Below, one piece after another: positions 55,506-64,000 of a stretch of DNA of 64,000 bases. The notes beneath the pieces are model-generated. The model was not told where the DNA came from and made no database searches. It saw only the letters and a list, made by a program, of their open reading frames with translations. Every line of letters begins with the position of its first letter. Position 1 is the first letter of the stretch. The position numbers were made by a program, and so were the translations under genes. This DNA comes from Bettongia penicillata ogilbyi (taxonomy: Eukaryota; Chordata; Mammalia; Diprotodontia; Potoroidae). The stretch lies in assembly GCA_023548195.1 (NCBI GenBank), contig JAJHZJ010000252.1:1748895-1812894 (forward strand). The letters run 5' to 3'.

Positions 55506-57407
55506 AATTATCTCATGAATTGGGACAGAGTAAATTGATAATCTGGGTTAATTCTTGATTAAAAGTGTTTTAATTTTTTTCAGTCATATTAGATAATGTA
55601 TATATAAAGGAGATGTTAAAGAGTTTTCCCCTAGTCCCACAAGATAGGAAGAAGTTCATTGATCAACTTGAAAAGAGAATAGAGCCTTAACCATTGAATG
55701 AAAGCAACTGACGCCACACAGGAACATCTAGTGACTGGTTGGGTCTATAAGATAAAAGAAGCCAGTCAGCTCTGGAAGCTTAGGAAGAACTTATTCAGAG
55801 AGGAACCCAGACCTTCAGCTCTTGGGGGCAGGGGGTAATTTCCTCTCCTACCCTGCTATCAGCCATAACATCTAGCTGTGGAACTACTCAGCTAGAGGAA
55901 GACAGTAGATCCTGCAGGTAGGCAGTTTGAGAAAGTTCAAGGCATATTGAAGAGAGCAGATATACACTCATCAGACAGAAGCAGATACAAAGAGTCAGCC
56001 AATTGACTCTGGAAGGACCATTATCTCTGGCAGCGGAGAAAAGAGTTGGCTAAGTACTCAAGAGAGCTTGCCCTAGCAATTGAGAATTGAACTACAGAGG
56101 AGATTCCCAAGGAGAGAAAGGCCTTTCAGAGGATCCTAAAGAGAAAATACCAAGGTGCTAAGTCTGAGTAGAGTTCTTCAAACATGACAAAGGGAGAAAA
56201 GATGCAACTGAAGCCTTCACAATTCTTATCAAGTAATGAAATCTGATTCAAACTACCTTTTTAAGCTCTCATACCCCAAATGTAAGTCGTCACTCAAAGT
56301 TAATGGCTGGAAAACTTGAAACCCATAAAAGTTATCATTTCATATGACATATAGTTTGTGTAATTCATTCACTGTGTGAGGTTCAGAATTAAAAATCATG
56401 AAGATATATAGATCCTAAAAGAAGTTGATTTGATGAAAAAGATTCCATTTTAAGATAAAGGTAACTTGGGTCACAATCATAATATAGGACCAGAAGAGAG
56501 AATCCAAGAGTCATATAACAGTCCTACCCATCGAGGGGTTCATATCCATTTTGCCTTTCTGGTTTGTAGCCAGAGGTGGGTTCAGGATAAGGAAGGAAAG
56601 GAAGACATCAGAGAAGGGTAGGACTTTTGAAGGTGAAAAGAAGAAAAAATGAAATGGAAGACCAGAAGAGAGTCCACCTACAAAAGCCCTCCAGACTCTG
56701 ACCTACCCTGATTCTAACAGAGAAGCTGAATGCCCTTATCAGTGAATAGAGATCGATACAAAAAGATATAGAAAGACAGTAAATGTAGCAAAGTGAGCTG
56801 ATGGGCAATAAATGATTAGCAATCATGCAAGTAAGAAGAGGATTGGAGCACCTGAAGCAGATTTGGAGCAGGCGCGGACATGAACAGAGTCTCTGTATCA
56901 ACACAAATTGATTCATAGCCTACTCCATGGGAGGAGGGGCAGATGAATCTCCCAACATTCTGGCTGCTGCCTACCCATACCCTTCTCCTGTCTTTACTTG
57001 GAAGGCTAGGTAGAATGAAGTCACATGAGTTAGGAGATGAAAGATGGTGGTTATGTGGACAAGGCAATTAGAGTTGGTGCCCACCAAAAGTCATTGATTC
57101 TTACGTGTTTTAAACTTCTGTTAATTTGATTAAACATTTGTTCTAAGCACCAATGGAGACTTGGAGAATTAGGAAATATGGTGAGAATCTTGACTATTCA
57201 GTTCAACACACATTTGTGAACTACCTGCGCAATTCAAGGAACAGGAGAGATTTCTTAGAGTAGAATGGGGGCAAACAAGAAGTGATCTAATTCAATAATC
57301 CACAACAATCCTTAGACAATCAAGGAAAAAAAAGTCACAAATGATAGATAACCCTTTTACACATTAGGGAGAGCTTAAGTCTGACACATACTATTGGTGT
57401 AATCTTG
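55506..57407. other. 1.9-kb block without recognised repeats
   Basis: No known repeat and no convincing coding frame. 55,736-55,800 has a TATA-like tataagataaaag within sequence that could be LTR-like, but no ends are visible. This is the largest unexplained block in the right third of the window. Confidence 0.4.
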
Positions 57408-57658
57408 GATGTTCAGTCATTTTCAGTCCTGTCCAACTTTTCTTGTCCCCATTTGGGATTTTCTTGGCAAAGATACTGGCATGGTTTGTCATTTCCTTCT
57501 CCAACTCATTTCACACAGAAGGAAACTGAGGCAAAAGGGGATAAGTGATTCACCCTGAGTCACAGAGTTAGTAAGTGTCTGAGGTCAAATTTTAATTTAG
57601 GAAGATGAGTCTTTCTGACTCTAGATCTGGCATTCTTCCACTATACCACCTTGCTGCC
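57408..57658 (-). repeat. tRNA-derived marsupial SINE
   Basis: gttcagtcattttcagtcct, tttgggattttcttggcaaa, catttccttctccaactcat, gagtcacagagttagtaagt, ctataccaccttgctgcc. It is more diverged than the copy at 55.0 kb. Confidence 0.9.
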
Positions 57659-58194
57659 ATTTGCAGAACCAAATAGCGCTAGTCAAGTACACAGTGATAA
57701 AGTCCAGTCCACAATCTGTGTCTCAGGTTGAGCTAATGGTAAATATACATAAAGTATTTTTTTAAGTTTTGCTCATACCTCGGTTTTCACACCACTTAGA
57801 CATTTCTGTATCACAGAATAGGCCCCCTGTCCTTCCATTATAACAAAGAAAAATATTTAAGGAAAAGAAACAAACTAAGAAATATGACATTCCATATCTG
57901 TAATTTCATACTTCTTTACTGAGGAGAGAGTTGTTTCATCATCGGTTATTCTGGATAGAGATTGGTTTTTACGATAGTCAGCATTCATCTTTGGGGTATA
58001 TTGACAGGTTCAATTTTTATGGGAGGGCAAAGGCCTGAAGTTTATGGTACTGCCAAAAGGAGACAGGCCTTTGGGGAGGGGGTCAGGACAGCCATGGCAT
58101 GGCACGTATGCTGAAGGCATATAGTTATCTTAAATTGTATTGCATGGGCTTGTAAATATTGCATACCATTTTGCAAAATGTATGCTTGCCAACA
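57659..58194. other. unassigned stretch
   Basis: Nothing recognised. Confidence 0.4.
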
Positions 58195-58255
58195 AAGTAC
58201 ACTATTTATAAAGCCTTTTGCAAACCTGAAAGGGGTACATAATTGCTAGCTATTA
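58195..58255 (+). repeat. MIR-type SINE tail
   Basis: gccttttgcaaacctgaaag then ataattgctagctattatta, a common 3' end of MIR-like SINEs. Confidence 0.55.
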
Positions 58256-58261
58256 TTATAT

Positions 58262-58402
58262 ATAGCTTGTTTTGGAGGCTATTGGATTAAGTGACTTGCC
58301 CAGAGTCACACAGCTAGTAAGTGTCTGAGGCTGGACTTGAACTCAGGTTCTCTAGACTTCAGGGCTATTGTTCTATCCAGTGCACCACCTAGCTAACTCC
58401 AT
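58262..58402 (-). repeat. MIR-like SINE, 5' half
   Basis: ttaagtgacttgcccagagt, cacacagctagtaagtgtct, ttgaactcaggttctctaga, ccagtgcaccacctagct on the given strand are the reverse complement of a SINE head. Confidence 0.8.
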
Positions 58403-58424
58403 AGAGCTTCCTTGTACGTAGCTG

Positions 58425-58570
58425 TTTGCCTGTTTCCCCCATTAGACTATGATCTCCTTGAGCAGAGCAGGCATCAGCTTTTATCTTTCTTCATATCCCT
58501 GATATTTAGCATAGTGCCTGACACATGGTCAAAGCTTTATTTATTTTTTATAATATTTACTGACTAAAGA
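58425..58570 (+). repeat. L2-type 3' tail
   Basis: cattagactatgatctcctt, tcatatccctgatatttagc, atagtgcctgacacatggtc. The fragment is short. Confidence 0.7.
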
Positions 58571-59099
58571 TATCCCCAGAGAATACATTGATCTTTGAGA
58601 TATAATAAAGCTTATATAAAAGCTATTTCACTAATTGCCTGTTTTGGCATTGATCTTTAAAATTTTTAAATCTTTAAAAATTAATGTCTTTAGTAAAAAT
58701 TAAAAACTTTAAAATCTTAAAAAATTAATTCATAACAGAAGCTGGGAGGAGTTTATCTTCCATTTATTAACCTGTTGGAGTATTCCTAATACAAATGATT
58801 TAAAGGTCTACAAATGATTTAATTTTCTTTTCTGAAAACCCAATGTGTTCAGTTTTGCCCTCTTTTTTGTTGGACTATACCTGAAAATACTTGACTATTT
58901 TTTTGGATTTTAAAATCAATTGTATAGAGCTACAGTAAAACTGAAATCTGTCTGCCTGTCATTAATGCCTGGAGACAAATGGCATTTCTTTTACTATATC
59001 ACAAAGAAGCATCCATACTGGTCACTGAAACAAATGAGAGGTTATATCCCCTTGTCTTAAAGAATTTAAGTAAAAAACATATTCAAATACAAAATAAAA
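58571..59099. other. unassigned AT-rich stretch
   Basis: Contains overlapping taaaaatt/ttaaaatt repeats at 58,660-58,735. Nothing else recognised. Confidence 0.4.
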
Positions 59100-59400
59100 T
59101 CTTTTATTATGCCAAAGCTACAAGGGCACCATATTCTAAGGCAATACAAATTAAATAACTACTCAAATGCTATTTATTGTCATACTACTTTGAGTTTAAG
59201 TTTTTTGTGGCTTGACATAAATTTGACATCTCTTCTGAGTCCTGAATCGATTTGTCTGTAACAGAGAATTATTATCACATGTCCTCGCTGTCCTCCAAAG
59301 GACAGCTGTCATCACAGTCATTGAATGAATTATAATTGAATCTACTGTCCCAGTCACACAAAGTTGCCATTTACATGAGAACATGCCCTGAGTAAACTCT
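59100..59400 (-). other. possible terminal exon and 3'UTR, identity unknown
   Basis: The reverse strand has a short open frame beginning at about 59,371. It reads MATLCDWDSRFNYNSFNDCD and continues DSCPLEDSEDM, then a TGA near 59,279. An acidic, cysteine-containing C-terminus of this kind looks protein-like. It is followed by about 170 bases of AT-rich sequence with AATAAA-type signals near 59,100-59,180. A stop lies directly upstream of the ATG, so any real exon would need a splice acceptor inside this stretch. I do not recognise it; chance is quite possible. Confidence 0.2.
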
Positions 59401-60726
59401 TTTATAAAGAATCCTGAAATAGAAGTGGTATCAGTGAAATAATTTCTTGATTCCCCCTATCCAGGGATTTAAAAGACAGCCCTTTCTTTACTTCATGACC
59501 ATAGCAAAAGACTGTCCTCATAGCTCATTAACTTTAGGGAGCTGATAATGTAAGTATTCTTATAGTTGACCCTACATATTACTTTGGGAGGTGGGGGGGG
59601 GAGAGACAGGGAAGTGTAGGGACAGAGGAACAGTGTAAAAATGAACTCAAAATTGCAATTGAAAAGTGGGTTTATTTATGTTCCATTTAACCATTGTCCT
59701 TTTTAAGTTTTTCCTTTTTAAATTCCTTTTTAAATGGCTACATCTCTATACTATTAAATTATCTCCTAGGGATATATGTTTCCTTGATGGATTAAAGTTA
59801 TGATCTTTAAACCTGGCTTGCTAATACTCTAGAGCAGTGGTTTATGCAGAGAGTATCCTGGCCTCCTGGGTTGCAATGGCATGACTTCAAGGAATATATG
59901 ATTAAAGAGATGGTGGGAAGATGAATATCGCCTCACCCTCCCCCAGAAAACCAGCCAAGAGCTTGTCTTCAACATAGCCCATTTTCCACCCAATAATCCC
60001 CCTCTCTACCTCCTCCCACTGCTGCCATTCTCTTCTCCCACAAACATCAGCTTCTCAAGACAGTTGCAGCTCAACTAAGACACCCATACCCATCCCCTGA
60101 CCCCAACATTTATTCCTGGCTACCTCAGAATCTTTTGGAGGCCATATTTTACATACAGAAACAATGACTAGTGAGAAAGAATCCCTACTACTCTTTTCAT
60201 TTGGGGTGAGACAGAATGAGCCCTATGGGATGAGCAGTCAACCAAGTGTAATCCCTGTCCAAAGACTATGATCATGGAACTCTCTCCTTATTGGTGTAGA
60301 TGAATTCCCTGCTGTACATGAGGGGTGGGATGAAGTTATTGAGAGCTATTGACTTAGTCCCCTTTGGGATTCTTCAAGTTTCAAGTCTTCTTTGAGCTTC
60401 CAGTCTCTTCTGGTGCTTTAGGCTTCCAGTTTCAAGATGGAAGAAGACAACTCTATTTCAGATTGCTGAGGGAAAAGATTCTGGGGAATCATGAGAGAAG
60501 CCAGCACTCTCCATCATGTCCCTATTCCCAACTATCTACCATAGAGATGTTGGGGTATTTCCTCTTGGGTGAGATTCAGGACTCTCTTGGTTGAGCTGAG
60601 TAGCCTTGCTCTCAAAGGGCAAATTTCTTCACTCTGCATTGTCTGGTATATATTCTCCTATGTATACTATCTTTAATTTTTTTGCTATGCTATGATTTGG
60701 GATAAATGGATTTTCTTTGCTATTCA
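59401..60726. other. unassigned stretch
   Basis: No repeat or gene recognised. A G run (gggaggtgggggggggagag) lies at 59,585-59,604. The sequence just left of repeat Y (60,560-60,726) has TATA-like motifs (tatatattctcc). Confidence 0.4.
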
Positions 60727-61035
60727 TTACATGTGTTCATTGTGGAACTGTCATGTGACAGGAATGGGTCAAATCTTCGATATTCCTCCAATAATAATGA
60801 CAAAGAGATCAGAAGTTAGATTTGAACCCACTCATATCCCCTAGACTAATAATATTTAGGGCACATAATTCTAGCCTTGTACCCCATCTCTCTGAGGAGC
60901 AGAGTGGCCTCTGGTCCCAACTTCCTGCTTTCCCTCCTGGCAGGAATTAAAGTTTCCCTTGGAGAAGTGTAAGGGGAGAAGAGGCTAGAGATGTCTATTC
61001 TGTTTCCCTTCAAGCCACGCAACCCTCAATACAGT
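60727..61035 (+). repeat. unclassified repeat Y, copy 2, without SINE
   Basis: tgttcattgtggaactgtca, tgacaaagagatcagaagtt, catatcccctagactaataa, agtggcctctggtcccaact, gaattaaagtttcccttgga match copy 1 at 44.1-44.7 kb. The SINE of copy 1 is absent at the corresponding place (about 60,782). Confidence 0.6.
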
Positions 61036-61039
61036 TCTG

Positions 61040-61870
61040 TCTCTTTCTATACAAACATTGTACTAAGCTCTTGGGGATAAAAAGACAAAAACACAGCACC
61101 TGCCCTCAAGGAGATAACATGATCAGACCTGAACTTTAGGAAGGTAATTTTGACATCTAAATGTAGTGAAAAAGACATATAGGAGAAATGTTGTGAAGTT
61201 CGGAACAGTAACACGTGGCAATAGATTGGATATGTGAAATGAGTGCAAGAAAGGAATTAAGGATGACATCCAGGTTGAGAAGCCTGGGTTCCTGGGAGGA
61301 CTCAGCAGTAATGAGGAAGTTGGAAAGGGGTGAAGGTTTGGTAGGAAGATTATGAGGTCTTTTTTTGAATCTATCACATTTGAGGTATCTATGAGACATC
61401 CAGTTCAAGATGTTCAATAGGCAGCTGATGGTATGAAACTAGAGCTTAGGAGAGAAGTTAAGGCTGATTAAATAGATCGAAGAATCATCTGCATCGAGAT
61501 GATCATTGAGCCCGTGAGAGCTGTTGATAGCAATCCAGGATGGTTGGATCAAGTGAGGATTTTTTTAAGAAAGGGGAGACATACACATGCTTGTAGCCAC
61601 AAGGAAGCAGCTAGCAGTTAAGGAGGGGTTGAAGATTAGTGAGAATGAGGATGATAGAGGGACCGATTCACTAGAGAAGTGGGGATAGAATGTAATGAAA
61701 AGTTCATGCAGAAGGTTTGTCTTGGCAAACCAAAGGATTACTTTGTGTGAGACAAGAATAAATGAGGAGACAAAGGAGAAAGACATGTAAGGGATGTGCA
61801 ATGAGGAGGCAAGGAAAGGAGAAGAGAAAGCTCTCACCAAATGGTATCAATTTTTACAAAGAAGTAAGTA
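61040..61870 (-). repeat. L2 LINE ORF2 remnant, reverse strand
   Basis: The reverse strand reads L2 reverse-transcriptase-region blocks such as FAKTNLLHELFITFYPHFSS, then SLIFNPSLTASCFLVATSMC and MSPLS (61,565-61,840). Further on are gacatccagttcaagatgtt and tcatctgcatcgagatgatc on the given strand. The frame is broken, so it is an old dead copy. Confidence 0.8.
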
Positions 61871-62219
61871 TGAGGTGAGGTGCCCAACTGGGACATTCTG
61901 GGGAGGGGTGCCAAGGAATGCATGAGGAGGAAGGAAAAAGTTTGGAATTATCTTGGTGATGAGTTGGTACTGAATCATTTAGGGAGATGCAAGATTATCT
62001 TGCTTCATGGAGGACCCAGCTGAGATTTTGTAAGATATATTTGTAGTGGACCCAGTCCGCATTGTCTTGTGATTTTCTCCATTTCTTTTCAGCAGCACAT
62101 GAATAGAAATAGGTGTAGATGGGATGTGGTCCACATGTAATTTCCCCCACAGATCCATTCATCTTCTGAGTCTCCCTTTTTCTGTCAAGTGCGCTGCTCA
62201 CTGTCTAGGTTTGTAGTGT
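61871..62219. other. unassigned stretch
   Basis: Partly continues L2-like sequence at the left (61,860-61,900); the rest is not recognised. Confidence 0.4.
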
Positions 62220-62690
62220 CAGTTTCAGCCTTGCCTCCTCTCTTTCACTCACTGCATATATCTAAGAAATTGTCAAATCTTGTCATTTCTATCTACACAT
62301 TTCTCCATTCTGTCCCCTTTTCTCCACTCATATAGCCACAACCTTGATGCAGGTCCTTAGCACTTCTCATTTGGACTGTTACAATAATCCCTTAATTAAG
62401 TAATTAATTGATTTCTCTTTCTGCTTCTACTATCTCCCCTTCTCCAGTCTAGCCTCCACGTTGCTGCCAAAGTAATATTTCTGAGTCATGTTTGACCATT
62501 TCACCCCATTCTTCAGTAATCTCCAGTGGCTCCGTATTATATCCAAGATCAATATAAACTCCGTTGAACATTTGCGGCCCTTCACAGCCTAGTCTCAAAC
62601 ATCTTTCCAGCCTTATTTCTCCCCTTCCTGGTCCACCCATACCAGCTTTCTTTCTGTTCTTTGTATTCATACAATATCCAAGCATGGATA
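62220..62690 (+). repeat. L2 LINE 3' coding part, forward strand
   Basis: cacttctcatttggactgtt then acaataatccc, tccacgttgctgccaaagta, atctccagtggctccgtatt, ttcacagcctagtctcaaac are the L2 ORF2 end. It lies opposite in direction to the L2 at 61.04-61.87 kb. Confidence 0.75.
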
Positions 62691-63539
62691 AAATATTAAG
62701 ATACAGCGGTACCCATCAAACAGAATAACATAAGGAAGGAAGAATGAGTTTATATTGAAAAATTTCTACTAAAGTGAAATCACAGGCAATTCATTTCTAC
62801 TTACTCTTTTTGTGTGGTACATAATAAAGTTCTATGCACAAAGAAATAGGACTTCATGTGTGAAGTACGCTTGTATATTTCCTCATTAGTTACTAAAATT
62901 TCCACATTTATCTCCCATTATCTGAGAACTCCCACTTTGGTTTATGAAACAGCATTTATTGAATAAACTGAAGAAACTTTACTTGCCATAAGCAATCATC
63001 CATATCTTTCAATATGTCAAACCCTTTAATCTTTAAGGATTAATTCAATATGAAAGCTACTTGCTGTAAAATTTATTAGGAATTTAATTAATAACAGGAA
63101 AGTATAACTAATTCTAATATTTTATCTAGGAAGGCACAGTTCCACCATTCAGTTCACTCAAAATACCAAATACAGTCCCTTTTAAAGAATTTTCTTCATC
63201 TTCTTTGAAAGATAAAGATTAAAAGTGTTTTCTCAAGACAGATCTTTTTTTCTTTCTGTATTCTCCAGCTTCTCAGCACTAATGATGGGAAAAATCTCTC
63301 CAGCTTTTCCTAAGTCATCACACAGAATAGCGACCTCCAAGTCACTCCTCAAAAGTTCTCCTCATAATGTTGCCTCATAAAATAAAAGTTAATATAGATT
63401 TTCAAAAAAGAAGTCTTCCTTCTCCTATTTTTCTCTGTCTTTTCCACAAACTCCTCATGATCATGTTAAACTCATTTTGTCTTCTGTTCTGTAGAGAATG
63501 ACAATAAAAACTGTTACTCTCCAACTTGGGGTTTTAAAA
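62691..63539. other. unassigned stretch
   Basis: Nothing recognised. Confidence 0.4.
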
Positions 63540-63770
63540 TTTTTAATTTTATTTTTTCCCCAATTACATGTAAAAAATAATTTTGACATTTTTTTCAAAT
63601 TTTGTGTTCAAAATTCTTTCCTTTTCTCCCTGCCCTCTCCCTTCTCATTGTTAAGGCAAGAAATTTGACGAAGTATACGTCATGCAAAACACATTTCCAT
63701 GTACAACTTTTATTTTTATAAAGAGACATTAGCAGTTTCCCTGGACACTACAACCATTACAAAACACCTT
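63540..63770 (-). repeat. L1 3'UTR end
   Basis: The given strand has ttttattttttccccaatta, catgtaaaaaataattttga, a C-rich tract (ccctgccctctcccttctc), and cgtcatgcaaaacacatttc, the reverse complement of marsupial L1 3'UTR as at 17.05-17.22 kb. It is a short 5'-truncated insertion. Confidence 0.75.
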
Positions 63771-63934
63771 TTGAAGCACATGCTTTCCTTCTATTCATTT
63801 GTATGTACTTCTGATATATGTATGTGTTACATGTCCTGTAAGTAGTGAGGCATGTTGTTGCTGTATATTCTCGCAAGCAATGCTTTGCACAGTGCTATGT
63901 CTACTACATGTACTGTTTTTTCTCATTCTTTTTT

Positions 63935-64000
63935 ATTATATCTTTCCCAATTACATTTAGTAATTTTCTTTAACATTCACCTTTAAAACTGTGAGCTCTA
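63935..64000 (-). repeat. start of another L1 3' end, cut by the window
   Basis: atatctttcccaattacatt, gtaattttctttaacattca, cctttaaaactgtgagctct repeat the opening of the 63,540 copy. The element continues beyond the window. Confidence 0.6.

Noticed and set aside
1..64000. CRISPR array, prokaryotic operon or defence system
   Set aside because: Repeats are dispersed retrotransposons and microsatellites. There are no evenly spaced short repeats, no ribosome binding sites and no bacterial coding density; the sequence is clearly mammalian.

Overview
The window is a gene-poor stretch of vertebrate nuclear DNA. Its repeat content points to a marsupial (metatherian). The evidence is: many tRNA-derived SINEs of the type common in opossum, devil and kangaroo genomes; SINEs with an RTE-derived tail; a BovB-like RTE LINE; marsupial-type L1; several ORF1-only half-L1 (HAL1) elements; and abundant L2 and MIR. 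The species cannot be named from this alone. No complete host gene, tRNA, rRNA, CRISPR array or prokaryotic system was found, and nearly all open frames are remnants or antisense shadows of retrotransposons.

Layout: 0.86-3.7 kb is a full-length HAL1 (A). 4.5-5.7 kb holds an RTE fragment inside an unclassified repeat, bounded by 47-bp direct repeats. 6.5-7.4 kb is a solo LTR. 8.4-10.4 kb is an old HAL1 (F) interrupted by a 378-bp solo LTR. 14.1-16.7 kb is HAL1-B (reverse). 17.0-19.0 kb is a 5'-truncated L1. 22.9-31.5 kb is an old L2 copy split by a near-full-length, dead L1 (23.85-30.7 kb, reverse). 34.4-39.5 kb is a nest of HAL1-C, two generations of L1, and L2. 40.3-43.2 kb is HAL1-D with clear 18-bp target-site duplications. 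43.4-44.7 kb holds RTE-tail SINEs and two unclassified repeats. 47.5-50.9 kb contains LTR-like pieces. 50.9-53.8 kb is HAL1-E carrying a composite SINE. 54-64 kb is SINE, MIR and L2 debris plus low-repeat DNA, with L1 3' ends at the right edge.

The most interesting signal is the HAL1 group. Six copies lie in 64 kb, all consisting of 5'UTR, ORF1 and 3'UTR with no ORF2. The copies share defects in ORF1 (a lost or out-of-frame start in A, C and D; the same TGA stop in A, B and D), while E keeps an in-frame start and lacks that stop. This suggests a subfamily spread as a largely non-coding passenger of L1. The HAL1 elements also seed microsatellites at a fixed 3'UTR position and carry a conserved G-rich tract. 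Two short open stretches (32.5-32.8 kb and 59.1-59.4 kb, both reverse) look somewhat like protein-coding ends, but I cannot identify them.
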